Of a stretch of DNA of 64,000 nt, positions 7,417 to 16,343 are shown piece after piece (the first letter of the stretch is position 1; every line of letters starts with the position of its first letter). Both the position numbers and the translations under genes were made by a program. The DNA comes from Hymenobacter caeli (GTDB lineage: Bacteria > Bacteroidota > Bacteroidia > Cytophagales > Hymenobacteraceae). The stretch lies in assembly GCF_013294115.1 (NCBI RefSeq), contig NZ_JABSNP010000001.1, positions 1-64,000 on the forward strand, given 5' to 3'. The notes beneath the pieces were generated by a model. It saw nothing but the letters and a program-made list of their open reading frames with translations. It was not told where the DNA came from and did no database searches.

Positions 7417-8604
7417 TTATTCGGTGCAGCCAGTAGGTTTTGACTCCAATAGGGCCGGAACAGAAACCAGCTCTACGTCGGTGAAGGTGCGCAGGTAAGC
7501 CTCTAGAAACGGCTTGTGCGATGCGCCCACGATTAGGAGGGCACGGCCGCCCGCAATCGGCGCCGTCGCTTCGCGGATGGCCACCGCCATGCGCAGGTTT
7601 TGGGCTTCCCAAGCAGCTAGCCGCTGCCGGCCCATGCGGCCCATCTTCTCGCTGCGGCTCATCGACAGCCACTGGGCATCGGCGTCCAGCGCGGCGAAGC
7701 GCGGGGAGTTTTTCCATTTTAGGACGGGCATGACTTCCGCGGCGGTAGCCAGCTTCATGGCATCCTCCGGCACTGCCCGGAATGCGGGCGTATTGTGGTT
7801 GAACAGGTCTAATTGGCCGGGCTCGGCGGCGACGGCGGCCTTGAAAGCCGCAAAGTCCGGTTGGGCGACGTCGCTCAGGTGGTCCCCGGCCCCGTACACC
7901 CGCTCCAACCCGAGGTCCGCCGCCAGGCGAGCAGCCACCGAGGACATTTCGTTGCGCAGACCGGCCCAAAGTGTGACCTGTTTGGCGAGGGCAGGGGAAA
8001 TGCCATCGGCCCCGATGCGCTCCGCCGCCGGCAAACGCAGCCATTGGACTGCGGCGGACAATGGTTCGGCCGCCGCGACAAATAAGCCCGCCAGACGCCG
8101 CCGTTCCGCTACGGTCAAGTCGCCTTTTTTGCATAATTCATTGGCCTGCACAAGTGCTTGAGCAGCTGTTAGGTGCAGGTCAGCTTGGGCCGCTTTCGCC
8201 ATTTGCAAGGTTGGGCCAGCGTACTTGCCCGCATCGCCATGGTAAGCCGCATACGCCTCTAAGCCCATGACTTGCTCGCCGGGCATGGCCTCCGTTAGGA
8301 TAATGTCCGGCTTGTAGGCCCGCAGGCGGCACAAAACAGGTTCCAGCCAACTGACTTGAAACGTAGCCGGCGCAGTGTCGAGGTGGCCGAGGCCAAAAAT
8401 CATCACTTTGGTTGGTGCAATGGCCAATTTTTGTTTGGCCTCCGTCGGGTCGAACGGCGGCATTTGATCTGTTACGGGCCGAGTCCCAGGTGCTGCGGTA
8501 CCCGCTTGGTTTGCCTTGCAGGCAGACAGGCCCAAAAGGACCCCTACTAATAACCCGAGGCCAACAGCACGATTGCCCACCGCGTACGGTCCGCAACGAA
8601 TCAT
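7417..8604 (-). CDS. DUF5694/TraB-like lipoprotein
   Basis: ATG 8604 is chosen (395 residues) because it puts a short basic n-region before the hydrophobic core and lipobox GLSACK; the frame is open up to 8682. After the lipid Cys comes a domain opening with VMIFGLGHLDTAPATFQVSW and ILTEAMPGEQVMG, and closing with ALLIVGASHKPFLEAYL. This layout, with a His near the first strand, an acidic ExxP-like block and a late GASH motif, fits DUF5694 proteins, which look related to the TraB/GumN (Tiki-like) metallopeptidase fold. Activity is unproven. Base composition is lower in GC than the neighbours. It is monocistronic between two genes without clear partnership. Confidence 0.72.
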   Translation of the reverse strand: MIRCGPYAVGNRAVGLGLLVGVLLGLSACKANQAGTAAPGTRPVTDQMPPFDPTEAKQKLAIAPTKVMIFGLGHLDTAPATFQVSWLEPVLCRLRAYKPDIILTEAMPGEQVMGLEAYAAYHGDAGKYAGPTLQMAKAAQADLHLTAAQALVQANELCKKGDLTVAERRRLAGLFVAAAEPLSAAVQWLRLPAAERIGADGISPALAKQVTLWAGLRNEMSSVAARLAADLGLERVYGAGDHLSDVAQPDFAAFKAAVAAEPGQLDLFNHNTPAFRAVPEDAMKLATAAEVMPVLKWKNSPRFAALDADAQWLSMSRSEKMGRMGRQRLAAWEAQNLRMAVAIREATAPIAGGRALLIVGASHKPFLEAYLRTFTDVELVSVPALLESKPTGCTE

Positions 8605-8721
8605 TTGCAGTAAGCGCAGGCGGCCGAAGCCCTGCGCCGCGTAGCTAACGGCAGCAGGCAAGATTTTATAGAAAAAAGGCATAATGCAAACCCGTGAGCT
8701 AATTCAAAACATTAGACAAAA

Positions 8722-8741
8722 ATTCAGCAGTTCTGCTGAAT
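8722..8741. promoter_or_regulatory. Palindrome, possible operator or weak hairpin
   Basis: Perfect 9-bp inverted repeat ATTCAGCAG/CTGCTGAAT with a TT spacer in the AT-rich gap 8605-8849. It is upstream of the DUF5694-like gene and downstream of the protease gene (both on the minus strand). It lacks a T run, so an operator is as likely as a terminator. Nothing else is seen in this gap. Confidence 0.4.
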
Positions 8742-8849
8742 GAACAATAGAAATTATTGTTGGCCTCGAATGCCTGGCCAGTGTCAGCTCCCAAAGATGT
8801 CCTACTAAATAAAATAGAATTACTTCAAGACCAAAGGTTAAATCACTAG

Positions 8850-11081
8850 CTACTGCCGCACCACCTTCAGCACCAGGGGCCCCGTGGGCAGGGCCACGCG
8901 CAGGTAGTACACGCCCGCCGCCAGGGCCCCCAGGTCCAGCGGGTACTGCCAGGCGTCGGCGTTTTTGGTGGCCTGGGCGGCCCACACGGGGCGGCCCAGC
9001 GCGTCGAGCAGTTGCAGGGCCACGGGGCCCCGCTGGGCGTTGGCCAGGGCCAGGGTGGCCGCGCCGGTGCTGGGGTTGGGAAACACCGACGCGCCGGCCG
9101 TGGCCGCCGTGGGCTGGGTGGCCAGCACGTTGGTAATGGTGAAGTTCTGGTCGGAAATATCAAAGAAAACGTTGCCCACGGCCCGCACCATCACCCGCGC
9201 CTGGGTGGTGAGCGGGGCGCTGGCGGGCACCGGTACGGTGGCCGCGCCGGTGTTGGGGGCCCCGGCCAGCAGCACGGTGGGGTAGGTGTAGCCGCCGTCG
9301 GTACTCAGCAGGATGTCCACCAGCGCGGCGTTGACGGGGGGCCCGGCGGTGCCGGCCACGTCCCAGGTAACCACGGCCGCCGTGCCGGGCTGCCACTGCA
9401 CGCCGGCGGCGTTGGGCTGCCGCACCACGAAGGGCCCCGCGGTGCCCACTACGGCCACGGAGGCCGAGTCGTAATCGACGCCCCCGCCGCCGGCGCGGTT
9501 GTCGCGGGCTACGAAGCGGAAGTGCAGCCGCCGGGCGTAGGTGGGCAGCAGCTCGCCGATGGTTTGCACGTTGTTCACCACGTCGCTCAGTTGCGGAAAC
9601 GTGCGGGTGGGCGAGCGGCTGGGCGCGAAGGGCCGGAACAGGGGCGCGTCACCGGTGGGGCTGGCGATGGGCGATGGGATGGAATCCCGGTCGAACTCCT
9701 CCCAGGCGTAAGTCAGGGCGTCGCCGTCGGGGTCGGTGGCCCGGCCGGTAAGCACGAAGGGCGTGCTGCGCGGAATGCGGTAGCCGGGCCCCGCCACGGG
9801 CACCGGCGGGCGGTTGCCGGTGCCCGTGGCGGCGGCGCAGGTGCCTTTAGTGCCCAGGAAAGCCAGGATTTCGTCGTAGCTGCGCGAGTGGAAGTAGGGC
9901 AGGCTGTTGAGCGCGATGTTCTCGGGGGCGCAGATGCCGGCGTAGGCCATGACGGTGACGCCGCTGCCCGGCTCGTAGGCCGAGCGCACCGAGCGGTTGG
10001 CCCCGCCGCAGTCGCCGCCCGTGCCGTTGAAGGTGTGGGTGGCCCCGAGCTGGTGCCCGATTTCGTGGGCCACGTAGTCGATGTCGAAGCCGTCGCCGGT
10101 GGGGTTGGCCTGGCCGCTCACGCCGCCCGCCTTGTCGGTGGGGTCGCAGGCCGCGCCCACGTAGGCAATGCCGCTGCCCGCCGTGCTGAACACGTGCCCG
10201 ATGTCGTAATTGTTCGTGCCGATGAGGCGGTCGAGGTTGGTTTGGTTTTGCACCAGCATGGCCGTGCCGTTGCTGTTCGAGTACGCGGGAACGGCCACGG
10301 GGCCCGTACCGCTCAGGAAAATTACCTGGTCCTCGCCGGCCACCAGCACCAGCCGAATGGCCAGCTCCCGCTCGTACACGCCATCGACGCGGTTGACGGT
10401 GGAGGCCACGGCGGCCAGCACGCTGGCCACCGTATTGCCCTGGGTGAGGGAATATTCCGGCGTGCAGGCCACCGCCAGCCGGAACGTGCGCAGCTGGGCC
10501 CCGTTGGGCTGGCCGGCCGCGGTGGCCCGCGGGGCCCGGGGCCCCGCGGCCCCGGCCGTCCGGCACGTCCACCCGGTGGCCGGGGCGGCGTCGCTGCGGT
10601 CGAAGGCCACGGCGTGGGCGCTGTCGCCGGTCGGGTCGATGTAGAACGCCCGCCCGGCGCTCAGCACCTGGGCGTGGAAGCCGGCGGGCCCCACGTCGAG
10701 GCGGGCGGTGGCGGTGGGGTCGTCGAGGCCCTGGGCTTCGTAGGTTTGGATTTGGGGGAAGCGCGCCGCCAGCGCCGGGGCCAGCACCGGCACTGCCCGC
10801 ACGCGGTAGCGCTGGGTGCCGCCCTCGGGCAGGGGCAGGGCCAGCACCGCGCCGGCCGGCCGCAGGGCCGCTCGCACGGCCGGCAGGTCGATGCGCAGGG
10901 CCCGGCCGGCCCGCGGCGGGGCAGTAGGCCGGCTGGCCGCCGGTTGCGCCGCTGGCTGGTCGGCAAACCAAGCCTGCTGGGCCCGGGCCGGGGCCGCGCC
11001 CAGCAGCAGCAGCGCGGCCAGCAGCACGGGCCTGCCCGGGGCCGCGCCGCCTGCCCGCACTTTAAGTAAAAATAGAGCCAT
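8850..11081 (-). CDS. Secreted reprolysin-like (M12B) metalloprotease with T9SS sorting domain
   Basis: A 743-residue pre-pro-protease: signal peptide to about residue 35 (GAAPARAQ), a pro-region with strand-like blocks, then the catalytic domain with zinc site HEIGHQLGATHTFN (HExxHxxxxxH) and the Met-turn VMAYAGIC that define metzincins. A Pro/Gly-rich segment and Ig-like domains follow (PPVPVAGPGYRIPRSTPF..., VLTGRATDPDGDALTYAWEE; PFVVRQPNAAGVQWQPGT). The C terminus is a type A T9SS sorting domain (VFPNPSTGAATLALANAQ; ending in VYYLRVALPTGPLVLKVVRQ). It should be exported through Sec and then across the outer membrane by the type IX system and anchored or released. Secretion machinery genes are not in the window. 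Confidence 0.92.
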   Translation of the reverse strand: MALFLLKVRAGGAAPGRPVLLAALLLLGAAPARAQQAWFADQPAAQPAASRPTAPPRAGRALRIDLPAVRAALRPAGAVLALPLPEGGTQRYRVRAVPVLAPALAARFPQIQTYEAQGLDDPTATARLDVGPAGFHAQVLSAGRAFYIDPTGDSAHAVAFDRSDAAPATGWTCRTAGAAGPRAPRATAAGQPNGAQLRTFRLAVACTPEYSLTQGNTVASVLAAVASTVNRVDGVYERELAIRLVLVAGEDQVIFLSGTGPVAVPAYSNSNGTAMLVQNQTNLDRLIGTNNYDIGHVFSTAGSGIAYVGAACDPTDKAGGVSGQANPTGDGFDIDYVAHEIGHQLGATHTFNGTGGDCGGANRSVRSAYEPGSGVTVMAYAGICAPENIALNSLPYFHSRSYDEILAFLGTKGTCAAATGTGNRPPVPVAGPGYRIPRSTPFVLTGRATDPDGDALTYAWEEFDRDSIPSPIASPTGDAPLFRPFAPSRSPTRTFPQLSDVVNNVQTIGELLPTYARRLHFRFVARDNRAGGGGVDYDSASVAVVGTAGPFVVRQPNAAGVQWQPGTAAVVTWDVAGTAGPPVNAALVDILLSTDGGYTYPTVLLAGAPNTGAATVPVPASAPLTTQARVMVRAVGNVFFDISDQNFTITNVLATQPTAATAGASVFPNPSTGAATLALANAQRGPVALQLLDALGRPVWAAQATKNADAWQYPLDLGALAAGVYYLRVALPTGPLVLKVVRQ

Positions 11082-11346
11082 AGAAAGCCGCTAACGAACG
11101 GCAGGAGGGGTTGGTATGGAGGCTAAGTTACGCCGGTGGGGCAAGTTGGGCGCGTGCGACCGGGAAGCGGTTACCCGGCCACCGGGTGGACGTGCCAGAC
11201 GGCGGCAGCGGCCCGCCGGCCGGCGCTCCAATTGCGGGGCCGGGCCAGCCGCCCGCCCGGCGCTGGCCGCCCAAGCCGGGGCCGGGACCAGGCCCGGCTA
11301 CGGCAGTTTTCCCTTCCTTTGTTTCCGCCCTTCCATACCCTGCTCC

Positions 11347-13785
11347 ATGTCCGCCGTTTCCCTGCCGCCGCCCGGCCCGCCCGCCGCCCCCGATGGATTT
11401 CCCGGGTTTTCCGCCGCCGGCCCGCTCGGGGCCCTGCTGGACGTGTCGCTGGCCGCCCTCGCGCTGCTGCGCCCGTGCTACGGCCCCGGCGGGGCCGAGG
11501 TGGTCGACTTCGCCTTCGACTACCTCAACCCCGCCGGCCAGCGGCGGTTGGGGCTGCCGGCGCGGCCGGCGGCCACGTTCCTCGACCACTTTCCCGCCGC
11601 CCGCGCCCCCGGGGCCTTCGCTTTCTGCCGCGGCGTGTGGGCGACGGGCGCGGCCGGCCGCTTCGGGGGCAGCGGCCCGGGCAACGGGGCCGAACCGGCT
11701 TTCCAGGCAACTGCCCAGCGCCACGGCGACCTGCTGGCCGTGAGCTTTGCCGGGGCCGGGGCCGGGGCCGGGGCCGGGGTCGGGGCCGCCGACCCCGGGC
11801 GCAGCGCCGAGGCCGCGCTCCGCCCCAACGCCGCCCGCTTCGAACGCTTCCTGGACCAGACCAAGGCCGCCATTTGCCTCCTGCGCGGGCCCGACCACCG
11901 CTACGAGTACGTCAACCCCGCCTACCAGCAGGTGTTTCCCGGCCGGGCCCTGCTGGGCCGCCCCGTGGCCGACGTGCACCCGCGGGGCGTAGCGCAAGGC
12001 ATTCTGGCCCGGCTCGACCACGTGTACCAGTCCGGCGAGCCGCACGCCGGGGCCGAGGCACCGCTGACCGTGACGCCGCCCGATGGCCAGCCGCCCTACA
12101 CCCTTTACTTCACCTTTTCCTACGACGCGTACCAGGAGGACGGCCAAACCGTCGGCGTGTCCATCTTTGCCCAGGACGTGACCGGGGCGGTGCTGGCCCG
12201 CCGGCGGGCCGACGCCCTGCAGGCCGAGGCCCTGGCCGCCGCCCAGCGCCACGGCCAGGAGCGCGAAACGCTCTACCAGGTGTTTGCCCAAACCCCGGCC
12301 GCGGTGCTGCTGCTGCGCGGCCCCGCCCACCGCTACGAGTACTACAACGCGGCCTACGAGCGGCTTTTCCCCGGCCGCCTGCCGGGCTCCGTGGCCGACG
12401 TGCTGCCCGCGGGGGCCGCCGCGCGCTTCGTGGACCTGCTCGACCGCGTGTACGAAACGGGCGAACTCTACGCCGGGACCGAAGTGCCGCTGGCGGTGCA
12501 GGCCCCCGGGGAGCCGCCCCGCGAAGCGTACTACAACCTCACCTGCCAGGCCTTTCGGGAAGACGGCCAGACCGCGGGCGTCACCCTCTTCGCCTACGAC
12601 GTGACGGAGCAGGTGCTGGCCCGCCGCGCGCGCGACACCCAGCGGCAGGAGCTGGAGGAGCTGTTCATGCAGGCCCCGGTTCCCATCGTGGTGGGCGACG
12701 GCCCCGACCTGGTGTTCCAGCTGGTGAACCCGGCCTACCAGCGCGTGTTTCCGGGGCGCGTGCTGCTGGGCCGGCCCTTCCTGGAGGCCATGCCCGAGCT
12801 GGCCGCCACGCCCGTGCCCGGCCTGCTGCACCGGGTGTACGCCACCGGCGAGCCCTTCGTGGCCCAGGAAATGCTGCTCCAGATGGCCCGTCACGAAGGC
12901 GGCCCCCTGGAAGACATCTACTGGAACTTCACCTACCAGGCCCGCCGCAACGCGCAGGGGGCCGTGGACGGGGTGCGCGTGTTTGCCCACGAGGTGACCG
13001 AGCAGGTGCTGGCCCGGCAGCGGGCCACCGAGCAGGCGCAGCAGGCCCAGGCCCTGGCCCAGGCCCTGACCGTCACCAACCGGCAGCTCACGCGCGTCAA
13101 CCACGACCTGGACGCCTTCATCTACACCGCCTCGCACGACCTCAAGCAGCCCATCGCCAACATCGAGGCCCTGCTCAACATCCTGCGCCAGCAGCTGCCC
13201 GCCGACGGCCCGGCCGACGCGCTGCCGCCGCGCCTGCTGGGCCTGATGCAGGCGGCCGTCGAGCGCTTCCAGCTCACCATCGCCCAGCTCACCGACGTCA
13301 CCAAGCTCCAGCAGGCCCAGGCGCTGCCGGCCGAAGCCGTGGACCTGGCCGCCCTGGTGGAGGACGTGCGCCTCGACCTGGCCCCCGTGCTGGCCGCCGC
13401 CGGGGCCCGCCTCGCCGTGGACGTGGCCGCCTGCCCCAGCCTCTCGTTTGCCCCCCGCAACCTGCGCAGCATCGTGTACAACCTGCTCAGCAACGCCGTG
13501 AAGTACCGCCACCCCGACCGCCCGCCCGTGGTGGCGGTGCGGGCCTACCGCACCGCCGCCGCGGCCGTGGTCGAGGTGCAGGACAACGGCCTGGGCCTGA
13601 CCGAACCCCAGCAAGCCAAGCTCTTTGGGCTGTTCCAGCGCCTGCACACCCACGTCGAGGGCTCGGGCCTGGGCCTGTACATGGTCAAAAAAATCGTCGA
13701 TAACGCCGGCGGCACCGTTGCGGTGCGCAGCGAGCCCGGCGTGGGCACCACCTTTGCCGTCGCGCTGCCCGATGGAGCCGACTAA
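11347..13785 (+). CDS. Multi-PAS sensor histidine kinase
   Basis: An 812-residue kinase from ATG 11347; the frame is open from 11116 but the extra 77 residues are compositionally poor. It has an N-terminal PAS-like region (about 20-130), a GGGGCC-repeat-encoded Ala/Gly linker (about 137-149), then three PAS blocks, each with the same pattern (RYEYVNPAYQQVFPGRALLG; RYEYYNAAYERLFPGR; FQLVNPAYQRVFPGRVLLG). A helical linker leads to a HisKA-type dimerisation helix with phospho-acceptor His597 (ASHDLKQPIANIEALL) and an HATPase domain with N box (NLLSNAVKYRHP), DNGLGL and GSGLGLYMVKKIV. No membrane segment is apparent, so it is probably cytosolic. It is followed 60 bases later by a receiver-only regulator, its likely partner. 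Confidence 0.93.
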   Translation: MSAVSLPPPGPPAAPDGFPGFSAAGPLGALLDVSLAALALLRPCYGPGGAEVVDFAFDYLNPAGQRRLGLPARPAATFLDHFPAARAPGAFAFCRGVWATGAAGRFGGSGPGNGAEPAFQATAQRHGDLLAVSFAGAGAGAGAGVGAADPGRSAEAALRPNAARFERFLDQTKAAICLLRGPDHRYEYVNPAYQQVFPGRALLGRPVADVHPRGVAQGILARLDHVYQSGEPHAGAEAPLTVTPPDGQPPYTLYFTFSYDAYQEDGQTVGVSIFAQDVTGAVLARRRADALQAEALAAAQRHGQERETLYQVFAQTPAAVLLLRGPAHRYEYYNAAYERLFPGRLPGSVADVLPAGAAARFVDLLDRVYETGELYAGTEVPLAVQAPGEPPREAYYNLTCQAFREDGQTAGVTLFAYDVTEQVLARRARDTQRQELEELFMQAPVPIVVGDGPDLVFQLVNPAYQRVFPGRVLLGRPFLEAMPELAATPVPGLLHRVYATGEPFVAQEMLLQMARHEGGPLEDIYWNFTYQARRNAQGAVDGVRVFAHEVTEQVLARQRATEQAQQAQALAQALTVTNRQLTRVNHDLDAFIYTASHDLKQPIANIEALLNILRQQLPADGPADALPPRLLGLMQAAVERFQLTIAQLTDVTKLQQAQALPAEAVDLAALVEDVRLDLAPVLAAAGARLAVDVAACPSLSFAPRNLRSIVYNLLSNAVKYRHPDRPPVVAVRAYRTAAAAVVEVQDNGLGLTEPQQAKLFGLFQRLHTHVEGSGLGLYMVKKIVDNAGGTVAVRSEPGVGTTFAVALPDGAD

Positions 13786-13845
13786 CGAGCCGGCCGCGCG
13801 GGCGCACGGCTGCCCTTACCCTGTCCTGAATACCTTCCGCTTGCT

Positions 13846-14259
13846 ATGAACAAACTTTCCAGCGTGCTCCTGGTCGACGACGACCCGACCACCAACTTCG
13901 TCAGCGAACACCTGCTGCGGGCCCTCGGCGTGACCGAGCACATTTTGGTGGCCCACAACGGGGAAGAGGCCCTGGCCCAGCTGGCCCGGGCGTGCCCCCC
14001 GCTCGGCCCGGCGTGCCCCGCCCTCATCCTGCTCGACGTGAACATGCCCGTGATGAGCGGCATCGAATTCCTCGAAGCCTACTACCCCCAGCCGCCGTCG
14101 CCGCCCACCGTCGTCGTCGTGCTCACCACCACCACCCACCCCGGCGACTTGGCCCGGCTCGCGGGGTTCCCCGTCGCCGAGGTCATCACCAAGCCCCTGA
14201 CGCTGGGCAAGCTCGAAGCCCTGATGCAGCAGCACTTCCGCGCGCCAGGGGCCGGGTAA
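13846..14259 (+). CDS. Single-domain response regulator (receiver only)
   Basis: A 137-residue CheY-like receiver with no output domain: acidic cluster VDDDP (Asp11-13), phospho-acceptor Asp64 (ILLDVNMPVMSG), the conserved Thr in VVLTTTTH, and Lys in VITKPLT. It follows the PAS kinase gene by 60 bases on the same strand. Receivers of this rcp1-like group (LLVDDDPTTNF...) in Bacteroidota usually act by protein contact or as phosphorelay intermediates rather than by DNA binding, so the target must be elsewhere. Length and motifs are complete. Confidence 0.93.
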   Translation: MNKLSSVLLVDDDPTTNFVSEHLLRALGVTEHILVAHNGEEALAQLARACPPLGPACPALILLDVNMPVMSGIEFLEAYYPQPPSPPTVVVVLTTTTHPGDLARLAGFPVAEVITKPLTLGKLEALMQQHFRAPGAG

Positions 14260-14317
14260 GGCGGCCGGCGAGCGGCGCACGAGTGGATGGCTCCGGACTG
14301 CGCTCGGGCTGACTTAT

Positions 14318-14341
14318 GCTGCCCTGGGGCCCCAGGGCAGC
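14318..14341. terminator. Perfect GC palindrome between convergent genes
   Basis: GCTGCCCTGGGG followed directly by its exact complement (24 bases, no loop) lies between the response regulator and the convergent DUF3857 gene. There is no T run. It is probably a transcription barrier for both genes, or a cruciform. Confidence 0.55.
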
Positions 14342-14385
14342 CCGTGGCACCGCTTGGGGCCCCGGGCTGGCGTTGCAAAAATGCC

Positions 14386-16341
14386 CTAGGCGTCGGTTTT
14401 CAGCAGCACCACCTGGGCGCGGTCGGCGGCGCTGATTTTGCGGCGGAAGTCGACGTAGCCGGCGTAGGCGGCGGCGGGCAGGCGCAGGCGGGGCAGCTCG
14501 AGGCGGCGCACGTACTGCACGGTGCCGTCGGGCAAAGTTTGGTACCGGGCCGAGTAGGTGCCGTAGGCCGTGGCCAGCTGCACGGGGGCGGGCAGGGTTT
14601 CGGGCTGGAAGCCGGCGGGCAGGTGCAGGCGCACGGTGTCGGCCTGGAGGCTGGCGCGGGGCAGCCACAGCGGGGCCTGGCGGGGGCCCACCTGGGCGGG
14701 CAGGGCGGGCAGCCGGCTCAGCAGGTTGGGGGTGAGGAACACGCGCTTGCCGCTGGGCGGGGCGTAGCCGGGCAGGGCCAGGGCCAGGGTTTCGACCACC
14801 CCGGGCAGGCCCGGGCCGGCCGTGGCCGCCAGGGCAAACTTGTTGAGGGTGAACGTGGCCAGGCGCAGGCGCTCGGCCACGTAGGCCTTCTGGTCGGCGG
14901 GGCTCAGCTCGTGCAGCAGCTGGGCGTACAGGTCCTGCTCCTGGCCGGTGCGTAGGGTGCGGGCGGTAGCCGTGGCGGCCCCCTGGGCGTCGAGGTACAG
15001 GTCGATGCGCCGCTCGCGGCGGTTGTCGGCGCAGCGGTAGCGCGGGGTGGCCACCACCTTGCCGCCCTGGGGCGTGAGCAGCAGCGCGTGGCGGTTGCCG
15101 GTGAAGCCGCCCATGTAGCCCAGGGCCTCGGTCTGGCTGGTGCACTCGAGCCACAGCGTGTCGGGCCGGCCGGCCTTGGCCAGCGGCACGCACAGAATGG
15201 CGTGGTTGAACTGGCTGCTGGGAAAGTCGGCCCGCAGGTCGGCGTGGCCGCTGCCGGCCCCCACCAGGGCCACGTAGGCCGGCACGCCCGCCGTGGCCAG
15301 CAGGGCCATGGCGTAGTTGCTCAGGGCCTTGCAGTCGCCGTAGCCGTTGGCGGCCACCGCGCTGGCCGGAAAGGTTTGCCAGCCGCCCAGGCCCAGCTGC
15401 ACCGAGATGTAGCGGGTGCTGCCTTGCAGCAGGCCGTAGAGGCGGGCCACGCGCACCCGCGGGTCGGGGGCGTCTTTAATCAGCTCGGCCACTTTGGCCA
15501 CCAGGGCGGGCGGCAGCACGGCGCGGCCGGCGTTCAGCTCGTAGTTCCACTGGCCCAGGGCCTGCCAGGTGGCGGCCGAGCCGGCGTGGCCCTGCACCTC
15601 GAAGGCCCCGGGGGCCAGGGCCACGGCGGGCGCGGTGTCGGCCAGGGGCGGGGCGTCGTCCTCCTCGTCGAGGGCCGGGCAGCCGGCCAGGGCCCAGGCG
15701 TACTGCTCCTGGCCGCCGGCGGTGGTGTGCTGGGCGGGGGCCCCGGCGGGCCACTGCCGCTCCTGGTAGCGCAGGGGCAGGGCGCTGGGGGTGCTCACGC
15801 GCAGCGTGGCGCTTTGCACGGCCAGCCCTTCCTCGTCCTGGGGCTGCCAGCTGGGGTAAAACAGCGTGTTGTCCGACACCACTTCGTAGTCGAACTCCAC
15901 CGTGTAGGGGGCCTGGGGCTGGCGCAGGTCGGCGTAGCGCACGCGCACGTCGGTCATCAGGCTGCCGCCGGCGTCGCCCACGCCCTGGTCGTGGATTTCG
16001 GCGGCCCGCAGCTGGTGCAGCAGGCGGCCGTCGGCGTCGTACACGGCCCCGCGCAGGTAGCCGATGGCGTTCAGCGCGTCGTAGTCCACCCGGATGCGGC
16101 CGAAGGCGTCGCCGCCCGCGTCGAGCACCGTCACCACCCGGTGCACGGTTTGCACCAGGCGGCCGGCCGATTTCACGGTCACCACTTCGTCGTCGGCCCG
16201 CAGCACGGCGTGGGCCCCTTCGCGCAGCGCCGCCGGAATGGCCGCCACGGGGTACTTCGGCTCGGGGGCCCCGCGCGTGGCCAAGGGGGCGCGGGCGCTG
16301 CTCAGGGGCAGGGCCAGCAGCAGCGGCAAGAGGGCTTTCAT
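14386..16341 (-). CDS. DUF3857 / transglutaminase-like protein with intact catalytic residues
   Basis: A 651-residue exported protein (signal peptide to about residue 17). The N-terminal DUF3857 domain (about 30-230) precedes a transglutaminase core in which the candidate nucleophile is visible in NGYGDCKALSNYAMALL, the His in SSQFNHAILCVPL and an acidic residue in LWLECTSQ. This fits the Cys-His-Asp/Glu triad of the papain-like fold. The C-terminal part is strand-rich (DUF3858-like). It starts two bases after the stop of the next DUF3857 gene, so translation is probably coupled. Bacteroidota often carry tandem copies of these periplasmic or surface proteins; the substrate is unknown. Confidence 0.82.
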   Translation of the reverse strand: MKALLPLLLALPLSSARAPLATRGAPEPKYPVAAIPAALREGAHAVLRADDEVVTVKSAGRLVQTVHRVVTVLDAGGDAFGRIRVDYDALNAIGYLRGAVYDADGRLLHQLRAAEIHDQGVGDAGGSLMTDVRVRYADLRQPQAPYTVEFDYEVVSDNTLFYPSWQPQDEEGLAVQSATLRVSTPSALPLRYQERQWPAGAPAQHTTAGGQEQYAWALAGCPALDEEDDAPPLADTAPAVALAPGAFEVQGHAGSAATWQALGQWNYELNAGRAVLPPALVAKVAELIKDAPDPRVRVARLYGLLQGSTRYISVQLGLGGWQTFPASAVAANGYGDCKALSNYAMALLATAGVPAYVALVGAGSGHADLRADFPSSQFNHAILCVPLAKAGRPDTLWLECTSQTEALGYMGGFTGNRHALLLTPQGGKVVATPRYRCADNRRERRIDLYLDAQGAATATARTLRTGQEQDLYAQLLHELSPADQKAYVAERLRLATFTLNKFALAATAGPGLPGVVETLALALPGYAPPSGKRVFLTPNLLSRLPALPAQVGPRQAPLWLPRASLQADTVRLHLPAGFQPETLPAPVQLATAYGTYSARYQTLPDGTVQYVRRLELPRLRLPAAAYAGYVDFRRKISAADRAQVVLLKTDA

Positions 16342-16343
16342 GG

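Noticed and set aside
9012..11069. A 685-codon plus-strand frame over the metalloprotease gene
   Set aside because: Gly/Arg/His-rich composition without motifs; the minus strand codes for a clear metzincin with sorting domain.
11128..13653. Long minus-strand and second plus-strand frames over the histidine kinase
   Set aside because: Composition is typical of shadow frames; the PAS, HisKA and HATPase motifs are all in the frame starting at 11347.
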